This document shows, in pieces, positions 42,736-50,992 of a DNA stretch of 64,000 nt. Below the pieces are notes generated by a model. It did no database searches, was not told the origin of the DNA, and was given only the letters and a program-made list of their open reading frames with translations. Position 1 is the first letter of the stretch, and each line of letters starts with the position of its first letter. The stretch is from Arthrobacter sp. Y81 (GTDB taxonomy: Bacteria > Actinomycetota > Actinomycetes > Actinomycetales > Micrococcaceae). The translations under genes and the position numbers were made by a program. The stretch covers positions 19,636-83,635 of the forward strand of contig NZ_PJIL01000020.1 of NCBI RefSeq assembly GCF_002929335.1, given 5' to 3'.

Positions 42736-44970
42736 TCACTCGAATCGTGTGGCTGTGATTGCGGTGCCCGCACGGATGAGACTGAAGGTTGATCCGACGG
42801 CGGCCAGTGCCAGGACCAGGCTTAGGCCCAAGGCTGCGAAGTAATCGGTCGCCGGCCACGTCACCCGATAGGTGTCATTGATGCCGGTGACCATCAGCCA
42901 GGCCACGAGGAACCCGAGAGCTATGGAAAGCAGCAGCACGGTCAGGAGCGGGACGGCCGCCTCACGCGTGATAATCCGGCGCAGGACGGACACGGGCATC
43001 CCCATCAGCCGCATCAGGCCGAGGACTCGTTTTCGGTCCAACACTGCGGACGCGGTGGCGACGGCCAGGGAAAGCCCGGCGATGGCAATCGCCACGAACA
43101 TGCCGAGGTACGCCAGCACCGCCAGGCCCTGAACCAGGCGGGCGGAGGACTGCAGTTTGATGTCCAGCGGGGAGGTGGCCGGGATGGCTGTGACGCCGGA
43201 ACCGTCGAGTGCCGTCCTGGCGCGGTCCATGGCCTCGGGTGTCCCGTCCGCGGCGACCACAATGACGACCGGAACCAGTCCGTCGAGGTTCTGGGCGGGA
43301 GCCCGGGTCAGCACCAGTGGCTGCGTTGTCCAGTAGTGGAGGAATGACGAATCAACGGCGACGATCTCCGTTTCCGGGATGTCCTCGAATCCCAGGCCAG
43401 GAGCATCCTCGGCACGAAGGAAGATTTCAGGACCGGCGTCCCTTTGGTTAAGGGCTGCTGGTCCGTAGCCGATGGTCGCGCTCCGGATTCCCGGGAGTTG
43501 CCCGGCCCGCCGCGCGGCCTCCGCCACCTGGTCCTGGCTGGATCCGGCGGCCACCGTAGCGTGGAGGCTGGCGGGCTGGAGCAGACCGGGGCGGGCCGCG
43601 GGCGCCTCCGCTTCTTGAATGATGCTGGATGCCCCGGCGAAGACGGAGACGACGAACACTGCGATCACCAGGCCGGAAACGGAACGGAACGTCGCCACCG
43701 GTGTTCGTTGGATCCGGCTGGCGGCGATGACTGCTGCCGCGCTGCGTGCCTGGCGGAGCCCCATCCGGCTCACGAGCTGTGTCAGCCAGGGACCGACGAC
43801 CACTATGCCCACGAGGGTCAGCGCGAATCCGCCGATGAGCAGCGGGGATTCAAGCCAAGGCACCCGTACTTCCAGGACACGGATGAGGAGAACCGCCGTG
43901 ATCATGGCAGCCAGTCCGGCCAGCAGCGGCACCATCCGCCACGCGTTGGGTGTTCTTTCCTGCATGGCCCGTGTCACTCCCAGGGGACCAATGCCTTCCC
44001 GGGAAGTGCGGTAGGCGGCCACAAGGGACGATGCCGTCACAACCAGTACGACGACGGCGGTGGCCGCCTCCCAGCCCGTGGCCAGATCCGCTTCGAACAT
44101 CCTGGTGCCGTTGACCGTTATCTGGGCGGTGGCCGGCCTCAGCACGGCGGCGAGCACTACGCCGAACACTGCCCCGATCAGACTGGGCACTGCGGTTTCG
44201 ACGGCGGCGATGCGCGAGATCGTCCGTGGGGATGCGCCAATCAGCCGCAGGGTGGCGAAGCGTTCCCTGCGCTGAGCTGCTCCCAGGCCGGTGACGATGC
44301 TGATCAGCAGCAGTACGGGGAAGAAGACCGCGATGGCGCCGATGAGCAGGACGGTGCTGTACGCGGCCGCGCTGGCTCCGTAGGGATTGGTGGTGAACGC
44401 TGAGACCAGGAAAGCGTGCCCGCTCTGGCGGAGTTCCGTCTCCGTTGCTCCGGTGACGACGATGAGGGAGTCCGGGCCAGGCAGTGCAGCTTCGCCAATC
44501 GTGCCGACGAACTGCCCGAAACGGTCACCCAGCTGGTCCTGCGGCGTGGTTTCGATCAGGTGTTGGAGGGCCGGCGATGCGTAGTACTCGCCCGGCGCAG
44601 GCGGGCTGGCGATTCCGGGAATCTTGACCGTGGTCGAGCCGAGGGCTGCGAAGTCGCGGCGGTTGATCAGCTGGTCACGGAAGACCTCCACCGGGTTCGC
44701 CCTCATGAGTACGGTGGCCGCGGTCAGCGGAACCGGAGTGGCCGGTCCAGATGCGGTCGGATCGCCCGCCGTCGTCGGAATTGAGACCGAGGGGCTGCCG
44801 GTTTCGCGCAGCCAGGCACCGCGGTCGTCCCGGGCGTTGAGTCCGTTGGCGCCGCCCCACAGCAACAGCAGCAGGCAGACTCCGACGGCGACGCCGCCCG
44901 TGATTCCCGTTAGCCTGCCGTAGGAGGACCGGCTGCCGACCACGGCGAGTTTCAGCAACCCCCGGTTCAC
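42736..44970 (-). CDS. ABC transporter permease (FtsX/MacB-like)
   Basis: A 744-residue permease. There is one N-terminal membrane segment (near 20-40), a large external domain, three segments near 200-320 (FtsX domain 1), a central pair, a second external domain, and three C-terminal segments near 640-730 (FtsX domain 2). It overlaps the ATP-binding gene by four bases (ATGA). The likely role is export of a lipid, peptide or drug. PadR, ATPase and permease form one operon. Confidence 0.85.
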   Translation of the reverse strand: MNRGLLKLAVVGSRSSYGRLTGITGGVAVGVCLLLLLWGGANGLNARDDRGAWLRETGSPSVSIPTTAGDPTASGPATPVPLTAATVLMRANPVEVFRDQLINRRDFAALGSTTVKIPGIASPPAPGEYYASPALQHLIETTPQDQLGDRFGQFVGTIGEAALPGPDSLIVVTGATETELRQSGHAFLVSAFTTNPYGASAAAYSTVLLIGAIAVFFPVLLLISIVTGLGAAQRRERFATLRLIGASPRTISRIAAVETAVPSLIGAVFGVVLAAVLRPATAQITVNGTRMFEADLATGWEAATAVVVLVVTASSLVAAYRTSREGIGPLGVTRAMQERTPNAWRMVPLLAGLAAMITAVLLIRVLEVRVPWLESPLLIGGFALTLVGIVVVGPWLTQLVSRMGLRQARSAAAVIAASRIQRTPVATFRSVSGLVIAVFVVSVFAGASSIIQEAEAPAARPGLLQPASLHATVAAGSSQDQVAEAARRAGQLPGIRSATIGYGPAALNQRDAGPEIFLRAEDAPGLGFEDIPETEIVAVDSSFLHYWTTQPLVLTRAPAQNLDGLVPVVIVVAADGTPEAMDRARTALDGSGVTAIPATSPLDIKLQSSARLVQGLAVLAYLGMFVAIAIAGLSLAVATASAVLDRKRVLGLMRLMGMPVSVLRRIITREAAVPLLTVLLLSIALGFLVAWLMVTGINDTYRVTWPATDYFAALGLSLVLALAAVGSTFSLIRAGTAITATRFE

Positions 44971-45683
44971 GGGGACACCCGGTAGCCGGCGCCGATCACG
45001 CCGTCGCGCACTATTACTTCCCTGTCCGCATAAGCGGCAGTGCGCGCGTCATGCGTGATCATAACCACCGTCGTGCCGAACTCCCGGACCAGTTCGAGCA
45101 TGATGGTCAGGACGTTCTCGGATCCGAGGGAATCCAATGAGCCAGTGGGCTCATCGGCGAACAACACGGCGGGGGACGTCACCAGCGCACGTGCCACGGC
45201 GACGCGTTGTGCCTGGCCTCCGGACAGTTCACCCGGAAGCTTGGCGCCCAGCCCCTCGAGTCCCAGGCGGTCCAGCATGTCCGCCGACCGGCGTCGCGCC
45301 TCGGACCGCTTGGTTCCGCCCAGGAGCATCGGGATGCTGACGTTGTCCACGGCACTGAGCTCCGGCAACAACTGGCCGAATTGGAAGACGAACCCGAAAT
45401 CGGTCAGCCGCAGCCGGGCCCGCTTCGGCTCGCTGAGGGCGCTGATCTCCACCGGCTGCCGCCCGGCGGAGGGACCGTAGGTCACGCTGCCCCTTGTCGG
45501 GACCAGAACACCGGCCAGGCAGTGCAGAAGGGTGGACTTGCCCGATCCGGAGGGACCCATGACAGCGAGGACTTCGCCGGGGTGGACGTCGAGGTCGATG
45601 CCGCGCAGCGCTTCCGTCTGGCCGAAGGAGTGACGAACCCCGCGGGCGCTGAGAATGGGTGACCGGGTATCAATCGTGCTCAT
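44967..45683 (-). CDS. ABC transporter ATP-binding protein (LolD/MacB-type)
   Basis: A 238-residue ATPase. It has Walker A (GPSGSGKST), the signature LSGGQAQRVAVARAL, Walker B (VLFADEPTGSLDS), and MITHDARTAAYADREVIVRDG. ATG 45683 overlaps the end of the PadR gene (ATGA). It powers the FtsX-type permease next to it. Confidence 0.92.
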   Translation of the reverse strand: MSTIDTRSPILSARGVRHSFGQTEALRGIDLDVHPGEVLAVMGPSGSGKSTLLHCLAGVLVPTRGSVTYGPSAGRQPVEISALSEPKRARLRLTDFGFVFQFGQLLPELSAVDNVSIPMLLGGTKRSEARRRSADMLDRLGLEGLGAKLPGELSGGQAQRVAVARALVTSPAVLFADEPTGSLDSLGSENVLTIMLELVREFGTTVVMITHDARTAAYADREVIVRDGVIGAGYRVSP

Positions 45684-46207
45684 GCGCCCTGGAGCTCCTT
45701 CTTGAGTTGGGCGAGGCGGGCCATGGTGAGGTCGATCCACCGCAGGTCTGCCTCGATGTGGAACAGGCCGTGGTCGCACATCAGCACATGCAGCAGGTCG
45801 GCGTCCTTCTTCAGCCGCGTCAGTTCACGCATCCTGGCCATATGCTCAGAACGCTGCACGTCCAGCAGCCGGTCGGCGTCATCGTCGATCAGCAGGGCCA
45901 CAACGGTCTTGGCGAACAGCTCGCTCTGCAGGGCCTCGGACGGAGTGTCGGGGGTAAACAGCCACTGATGGACCCGTGCTTTGCCGGACGGAGTGACTTC
46001 GTATTTCTTGCGGTCCGGACCGCCGCCTGTCTCCTCGCCCAGTGCCCGGATCAGTTCATCCCGGACCATTCTGGCAAGGGTGGAATACACCTGGCCGAAG
46101 GCCAGAGCCTTCTGCGTTCCGAAATAGCGGTCGTACGAATGCTTGAGGTCGTAGCCGTAGCTGGGCTCCCGACTCAGCAGCCCCAGGAGGGTAAGTGTGT
46201 TGTTCAC
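45680..46207 (-). CDS. PadR-family transcriptional regulator
   Basis: A 175-residue PadR repressor with the winged helix at the N-terminus (LTLLGLLSREPSYGYDLKHSYD...VYSTLARMVRDELI...KKYEVTPSGKARV) and a long helical C-terminal dimerisation region. First gene of the operon with the ABC ATPase and permease, so it should be an auto-repressor that responds to the exported compound. ATG 46207 is supported by conservation of the first residues. Confidence 0.88.
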   Translation of the reverse strand: MNNTLTLLGLLSREPSYGYDLKHSYDRYFGTQKALAFGQVYSTLARMVRDELIRALGEETGGGPDRKKYEVTPSGKARVHQWLFTPDTPSEALQSELFAKTVVALLIDDDADRLLDVQRSEHMARMRELTRLKKDADLLHVLMCDHGLFHIEADLRWIDLTMARLAQLKKELQGA

Positions 46208-46216
46208 ACCTCATCT

Positions 46217-46233
46217 ATACACTCAGTACATAG
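46217..46233. promoter_or_regulatory. Possible PadR operator
   Basis: TATACACTCAGTACATA is an imperfect dyad (five of seven arm positions) 9-25 bases upstream of the padR start. PadR operators typically have such TA-rich ATGT/ACAT arms. Weak support only. Confidence 0.35.
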
Positions 46234-46321
46234 TTGCGTCCAGCTCCGCCACGCATTCCGAGGGAATGCGCAACCTAATTCACAGGGGCAGCACCGGCAG
46301 CACCGGCCGAATCGACGGACC

Positions 46322-47257
46322 CTAGGGTCGTTCGTACCAATCGAGCACCCGCAACGCCCTGAGGGTGTTCCACCGGCTCGGGAGTCCGTCGCCATCCTCC
46401 ATGGCGAAATGGATCCGGCCGGGATGGGAGTTCTCCAGAAGCCAGGTGCCATCAGGCTGCCGTTTCGAGCGCAACACCTCCACCGCCTCGGCGATGCGTT
46501 CGTCCGGTCGGTTGCCGGTGGCACGGAAGTAGTCGAGGCCGCGCAGTACGTCGTAAAACCAGCGTGTCGGGTACGAGAAGTCCAGCCAGTCGCTGTCGAT
46601 CACTTCACCGGTGGTCCTGCGCCGGAGGAGCCCGCGCTCGAGCAGGTACTCCTCGGCGCGCTGCCGCGCCTTGAGCGAGGCGGGCGAGCCGCCGGTCGCT
46701 AGCTCGTACTCCAGAAGGCCTTCCAATACGTTGATCGTGGTCCCGAACGACGAACGTACGGAGCCTCGTTCCACCTCACAGTTCCACCCGCCGTCGGCGA
46801 GCTGCTCACCCAGCAACCGCGCCACCACGCCGTCGACATTCTCGCCGAAGTAGGCGCCGAGCGTCACGGCCATTCCGTTGACGCACGGCTCCACCTCCCC
46901 TTCGAAGAAAGGCTGGCCGCCTTCCTCCCAGCGGCTGTTGTCGCGGACGAGGGCGACGGCGTTGCGGGCCTCATCGCTGCGAGGGTCGAGCCCGAAGTCG
47001 CGCAGCAGCAACAGGCTGTACGTGGTTGCAGTCCAGGGCTGGCCGTCCTCGGAGTCGTCGAACGGCGACGGGAAATATGTGCCACCGTCCCATTGACCGT
47101 TTTTGTCCTGCAGCGCGAGCAGGCGGGCGCCCCAGCCTTCTGTGGCCACGCGCGCCCGTTCGGCCCGTACCTCCGGGGCCGGTGCGTCCGTGAGGTCGCG
47201 AAGGACCTGCCAGCGGATCGCAGGGTCAGAGTCGAGCAGCCAGTCGAGCACGTCCAT
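46322..47257 (-). CDS. Alpha/alpha-toroid (squalene/prenyltransferase-like) hypothetical protein
   Basis: A 311-residue soluble protein made of repeated alpha-helical units with motifs such as NGQWDGGTYF, DGGWNCEVE and RQPDGTWLLE, typical of the prenyltransferase/squalene-cyclase toroid. It lacks the DxDD catalytic motif of squalene-hopene cyclases as far as I can see, so it is probably not a cyclase. No operon partner of matching function. Function unknown. Confidence 0.75.
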   Translation of the reverse strand: MDVLDWLLDSDPAIRWQVLRDLTDAPAPEVRAERARVATEGWGARLLALQDKNGQWDGGTYFPSPFDDSEDGQPWTATTYSLLLLRDFGLDPRSDEARNAVALVRDNSRWEEGGQPFFEGEVEPCVNGMAVTLGAYFGENVDGVVARLLGEQLADGGWNCEVERGSVRSSFGTTINVLEGLLEYELATGGSPASLKARQRAEEYLLERGLLRRRTTGEVIDSDWLDFSYPTRWFYDVLRGLDYFRATGNRPDERIAEAVEVLRSKRQPDGTWLLENSHPGRIHFAMEDGDGLPSRWNTLRALRVLDWYERP

Positions 47258-47313
47258 CCGCAAAAGCTAACATGCCTGCGTTGGGGTTCGACAGAGAGCC
47301 CGGTGTCGCGGAG

Positions 47314-48036
47314 CTACTTCGCCAGCTTCGCCCGCTTCGACGTCCAGCCCTGATCGTGGAAACGCCCGAACCCGTCAAGGAGGAGGTCCAGCGCGAACTC
47401 GAACTCAAACTGATCGTCGCAGCCCTGCCCGACCACCGAGCCGTCGTCGTGTTTTGCCGCCATGGCGACTTCCAGAATGTTCGGATACCGCGTTGCCATC
47501 TCCTGGAACATGGCCGCCTGGGTTTCCGCCGTTACAGGGGCCGACGCCGCGTTGGCTGAGTCGTCGAACAGCTCCTGGGTAAATCCCCACATCCGGCTGC
47601 CGAGTGCATGCATGACGTGGTGGGTGAGATCCACGGAGAAGCCCCCGGCCAGGAACATCCCGATGAACGAGTCCACGTATCCCAGAACCGCCGGCGTCCT
47701 GTTGGTACGGGATTCGAGCACCTGGCGCACCCAAGGATGCCGCAGCAGCGACCTCCTCGCCGAGAGGATCCGCAGCCGGACCGCGTTCCTCCAGTCGGCA
47801 CCGCTGACAGGAGGATCGATCTCGCCGACAATAACGCCCACCATGCCGTCAAGGAGTTCCTCTTTATTGGCGACGTGCTTGTAGAGCGCCATCGGCACCA
47901 CGCCGAGCTCCTGCGCGAGCCGCCTCATGCTGAGTGATTCGATGCCCGCCTCATCGGCAAGTACGACGGCGGCACTCAGCACGCGGTCCCGGTTCAGCGG
48001 GGTCCGGCGTGTGGCTTCCTCCACTTGCTGAGTCAT
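47314..48036 (-). CDS. TetR-family regulator (TetR-C type)
   Basis: A 240-residue regulator. The helix-turn-helix (SMRRLAQELGVVPMALYKHVANKEELLDGMV) is at about residues 35-65 and a TetR_C domain follows (RHPWVRQVLESR). ATG 48036 is the best start; upstream codons are unsupported. A palindrome at 48073-48087 lies just upstream. TetR_C members often respond to drugs. No obvious exporter is adjacent, so the target may be itself or distant. Confidence 0.85.
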   Translation of the reverse strand: MTQQVEEATRRTPLNRDRVLSAAVVLADEAGIESLSMRRLAQELGVVPMALYKHVANKEELLDGMVGVIVGEIDPPVSGADWRNAVRLRILSARRSLLRHPWVRQVLESRTNRTPAVLGYVDSFIGMFLAGGFSVDLTHHVMHALGSRMWGFTQELFDDSANAASAPVTAETQAAMFQEMATRYPNILEVAMAAKHDDGSVVGQGCDDQFEFEFALDLLLDGFGRFHDQGWTSKRAKLAK

Positions 48037-48072
48037 GCGGCCGCCTTTCGTTTTGCCGTTTCCTCCCGATAA

Positions 48073-48087
48073 GTGTACTCCGTACAC
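48073..48087. promoter_or_regulatory. TetR operator palindrome
   Basis: GTGTAC-TCC-GTACAC is a perfect 6-bp inverted repeat 37 bases upstream of the TetR start. Its size, symmetry and place match an autoregulatory operator. GTGTAC/GTACAC arms are common for TetR_C proteins. Confidence 0.7.
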
Positions 48088-48121
48088 CTGTCGGGACGCC
48101 GTCGTGGGCCCGGTGTGGTTC

Positions 48122-48283
48122 TCACAACTTCGGAGGCAGGCGTACGACGCCGGAATGCCGGCCTTTCGCGTCCGGCGACCCCGGCCGCACATACAACCAG
48201 GCAACTACGCCGAGGAAGGGCATTGCGAAAATGGCCACCAGCCAGAACACGCCCCGCTTGGGACGCCGCGGGACCGGCCGCAA
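48122..48283 (-). CDS. Small single-span membrane protein (PLDc_N-like)
   Basis: A 53-residue frame from TTG 48283, or 42 residues from GTG 48250, with basic residues, a membrane segment (VFWLVAIFAMPFLGVVAWLY) and a polar tail ending VRLPPKL. The PF-LG-V-AWLYVRP pattern resembles the PLDc_N small membrane proteins. The start is uncertain and the usual first helix is missing, so this may be a truncated gene. It follows the oxidase subunit on the same strand. Confidence 0.4.
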   Translation of the reverse strand: MRPVPRRPKRGVFWLVAIFAMPFLGVVAWLYVRPGSPDAKGRHSGVVRLPPKL

Positions 48284-48313
48284 GGACGGACCACGCCCGC
48301 GTGGGCAGTACTG

Positions 48314-48715
48314 CTAGTGGGCGTGATCCCCTCGGCTGTATTCGAACACCCAGCCGATGAGCGCAACCAGGGCGAATCCGGCGCTGATGTAGAGGATCCA
48401 GAATCCGATGGCCAGGCCCAGGAACCCTCCGGCGGCGGAAAAGCCCACGGCGATCGGCCACCAGCTCCACGGGCTGAACTGGCCCTGCTCGCCTGCGCCC
48501 TCGTGGATCTCCGCGTCCTGACGGTCCTCGGGACGCATCCCGATCCGTTTGCCGGTGTACCCGAGGTAGCCCCCGATCAGCCCGGCCAGGGCGCCCACCA
48601 GCCACAACGCCAGGAAGCCCACCGGCTCGGTCCAGCCCGTGACAAAGCCGTAGACCACCCCAACGGGCACGAAGAATATGGCCAGGCCTCCGAAAATCCA
48701 GGATTCGATCTTCAT
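48314..48715 (-). CDS. ctaF: Cytochrome c oxidase subunit 4 (actinobacterial CtaF), orphan copy
   Basis: A 133-residue membrane protein with four hydrophobic segments, two at the start (WIFGGLAIFFVPVGVVYGF; FLALWLVGALAGLIGGYLGY) and two at the end. The central GKRIGMRPEDRQDAEIHEGAGE segment is typical of actinobacterial aa3 oxidase subunit IV. No other oxidase gene is present in the window, so this is an isolated copy. It may substitute for or modify the main subunit. A strong GGAG ribosome site (AGAAGGAG) precedes the ATG. Confidence 0.85.
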   Translation of the reverse strand: MKIESWIFGGLAIFFVPVGVVYGFVTGWTEPVGFLALWLVGALAGLIGGYLGYTGKRIGMRPEDRQDAEIHEGAGEQGQFSPWSWWPIAVGFSAAGGFLGLAIGFWILYISAGFALVALIGWVFEYSRGDHAH

Positions 48716-48858
48716 GGCTTCTCCTTCTACGGCGAATCACTTGGGAGCTACTCCCCCACAGTTCCCCGTGAATCAACTGTGGTCCTCGCGCGGTTGCGGC
48801 GTAAGGGACAAAGGACCCCACTCTGAAACGGATACAAACCACCCGCGGATAGAGTCAA

Positions 48859-49191
48859 ATGATGACCGCGGACGCCACCACCCTCATCGGCAATGTTCAT
48901 GTGCGCATGCTTCAAGCCTCTGATTCCGGGCCGATGAGTGCCGCGTACCTGCTGAACCGGGACCATCTCGCTCCCTGGGAACCGGCCCGAACCGAGGAAT
49001 TCTTTACGGCCGCCGGCCAGCGCGCAGTCGTCGACTCCAAACTCGCCCTGGATGGCAGCCGTATTGTCGGATCTATCACCCTGACGGGAATTGTCCGCGG
49101 CCCGTTCCTTAGCGCCCACGTTGCGCCGGCCTACCTGAAGATTGCCGGCTCGTGGCAGGATCACGTCCTGTTCCAACGGATCCTTGAGTGA
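48859..49191 (+). pseudogene. GNAT (RimJ/RimL-type) acetyltransferase, internally deleted
   Basis: The 110-residue product starts like a RimJ/RimL acetyltransferase (VHVRMLQASDSGPMSAAYLLNRDHLAPWEPARTEEF) and ends like one (APAYLKIAGSWQDHVLFQRI), but the two parts are joined right after RIVGSITLTGIVRGPFLSAHV. The usual acetyl-CoA loop and the following helices (about 60 residues) are missing, and the frame is kept. An in-frame deletion is the simplest reading, so the protein should be inactive. The start codon could be ATG 48859 or 48862. Confidence 0.65.
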
Positions 49192-49251
49192 TTCACTGAA
49201 ACATACGACGGCGGCCCCGCCCGATGCCCGCCCAGCCACGGAGGTAGCACC

Positions 49252-49818
49252 ATGCGGAAGATCATCCTGATGATGTCTGTGTCCATAGACGGATTTTTTG
49301 AAGGACCGGACCGCGACATCAGCTGGCACCTCGTGGACGAAGAGCTGCACCAACATTTCAACGATGCGTGCAGGGCGATGGGCGGGTTCATGGACGGACG
49401 GATCACACACGAGTTGATGGCCGATTTCTGGCCCACGGCCGACCAGGATCCGGACAGCACCGCGGCCATGGCCGAGTTCGCCGGGATCTGGCGTGACATG
49501 CCCAAGTTCGTCTTTTCCCGGACCCTCACCACGGCGAAATGGAACACCAAGGTGATCCACGACGTCGTGCCTGAAGAAATCGCGGAACTGAAGGCGCAGC
49601 CCGGCGGCGACCTGGGGCTGGGCGGCGCCAACCTGGCGGCAACCTTCATGCGGCACGACCTCATCGACGAATACCGGCTCTACGTCCACCCTGTGGTGCT
49701 GGGCCAGGGGCATCCGCTGTTCCAGTCGCCGGACGTCAGGATGAACCTCAAGCTGGCCGGGACGCGGACCTTCGGCAACGGAGTGGTCCTGCTCCACTAC
49801 GAGCGCGGCAGGGACTAA
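49252..49818 (+). CDS. Dihydrofolate-reductase-like (RibD C-terminal domain) protein
   Basis: A 188-residue protein of the RibD_C/DHFR-like fold: KIILMMSVSIDGFFEGPDRD, RAMGGFMDGRITHELM, FVFSRTLTTAKWNTKVI, LGLGGANLAATFM and LIDEYRLYVHPVVLGQGHPLF. Family members reduce pteridine- or flavin-like compounds with NADPH; the substrate of this YyaP-like group is not known. GGAGG precedes the ATG by seven bases. Confidence 0.82.
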   Translation: MRKIILMMSVSIDGFFEGPDRDISWHLVDEELHQHFNDACRAMGGFMDGRITHELMADFWPTADQDPDSTAAMAEFAGIWRDMPKFVFSRTLTTAKWNTKVIHDVVPEEIAELKAQPGGDLGLGGANLAATFMRHDLIDEYRLYVHPVVLGQGHPLFQSPDVRMNLKLAGTRTFGNGVVLLHYERGRD

Positions 49819-49851
49819 CAAGAATCAGCGACGCTTCAGTACGGCGGCGCG

Positions 49852-50739
49852 CTAAGTACCGGGCAGGTTCAGCCCGTCAGCGTCCCAGGCGAGGCACGCC
49901 CCCTCACTGATCTGCAGGGCCTCAACCCCCGGCGCCCCCACCAGTTCCGCAACCAGTGCTGCGCTCCCGGCCACAATTGTCGAATCAAAATCGATCTCCG
50001 TGACCAGCACCCAGGACCTGTCCTCAGGCCAGAGCAGGCTTGGAGACTGTGGCCAGCGCGGATCATGGTGCCATGGCGCGGTGAGGGTCCAGGCAGGGTC
50101 GGTGAACCCGCCCGGCCCGGCCGAAAAAAGGAGATGGCCACGGCCTGGCAGTTCGAGCCGGTGACCGTCCACCACGCTCGCCGGCAGCAGCCCCGTTCCC
50201 TGACTTTCGGGCTGGCTCCACACTGTGGTTCCGGTCTCGTCGTCCGGCGCAACGAAGGTCAACTGCGCATACCCCGCCGCACTGGTGAGGCCGCCCCACC
50301 CCTCCCAGACGGCCGCCACCCCCGCGTCCGGAGTCGCCGTGTGGCGGCACAGCACGGCCGCCGCCGCTGCCAGGACGTCCACATCGAGGTTTCCCTGCTG
50401 CGGTTCGGAGTACCGCCACCCGTCAGCGTCGAGGATTTCGCCGTAGGGGCCGGACGGCGGGCCCACCAGGCGGTGGAACTGCGCCAAGGGGTGCATGGTT
50501 TTGCCGAACGTGGCAGCGACGGCTGACCACGGAGCCGGCTCGCTGTCCATCTCGACGAACAACGACCGGTCCTGCGAATGCCAGGACAACGTCCCGGCAG
50601 GCCTGTCCCGGGTTGCCGGATGGAACACCCGGGCGTACGCGGGATAGCCATGGGGCACAACGAAATGCATGTCCCGCGCAGTCGGATCGAGCAGGGGGCG
50701 AAGCCAGGCACCCCGTTCCGCATCAGCTATCGGGTCCAC
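49852..50739 (-). CDS. Conserved hypothetical protein
   Basis: A 295-residue protein of mixed alpha/beta composition with many prolines and tryptophans (GAWLRPLLDPTARDMHFVVPHG, GTLSWHSQDRSLFVEMDSEP, WPEDRSWVLVTEIDFDSTIVAG). No signal, membrane segment or domain that I recognise. The GTG at 50739 is chosen for its AGGG site; longer frames overlap the small gene at 50748. Function unknown. Confidence 0.6.
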   Translation of the reverse strand: MDPIADAERGAWLRPLLDPTARDMHFVVPHGYPAYARVFHPATRDRPAGTLSWHSQDRSLFVEMDSEPAPWSAVAATFGKTMHPLAQFHRLVGPPSGPYGEILDADGWRYSEPQQGNLDVDVLAAAAAVLCRHTATPDAGVAAVWEGWGGLTSAAGYAQLTFVAPDDETGTTVWSQPESQGTGLLPASVVDGHRLELPGRGHLLFSAGPGGFTDPAWTLTAPWHHDPRWPQSPSLLWPEDRSWVLVTEIDFDSTIVAGSAALVAELVGAPGVEALQISEGACLAWDADGLNLPGT

Positions 50740-50747
50740 TGAGTACC

Positions 50748-50906
50748 CTAAGAGCCCGCCCGGACGTCGGCCGCCCTGGCAAGGGCCTCGAGATGGGCGG
50801 CGGAGGCTTCGGTGGCCGTAGCGATCCGGTTCAGTGCGCCGATGACGCTGATGGTGCCGAAAAACATGACCAGAAGGATGAGTACAAACACCCACGTGAT
50901 ATCCAT
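50748..50906 (-). CDS. Small single-span membrane protein
   Basis: A 52-residue protein (MDITWVFVLILLVMFFGTIS, then VIGALNRIATATEASAAHLEALARAADVRAGS as a helical, amphipathic tail). It has a good ribosome site (AGTAGGG, seven bases upstream of ATG 50906). It ends eight bases before the GTG of the 295-residue protein and is likely in one operon with it. Function unknown. Confidence 0.6.
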   Translation of the reverse strand: MDITWVFVLILLVMFFGTISVIGALNRIATATEASAAHLEALARAADVRAGS

Positions 50907-50992
50907 CCGGCAACCCTACTGAGCCAAGCTCAAGCCCGGGCCCCGGCCGCAGCCGGGGCTTCCATGCCGCCCGGACTCAGCCCCGCAGACCG

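Noticed and set aside
46322..47257. Squalene-hopene cyclase
   Set aside because: Toroid repeats are present but the DxDD catalytic motif was not found and the protein is half the usual length.
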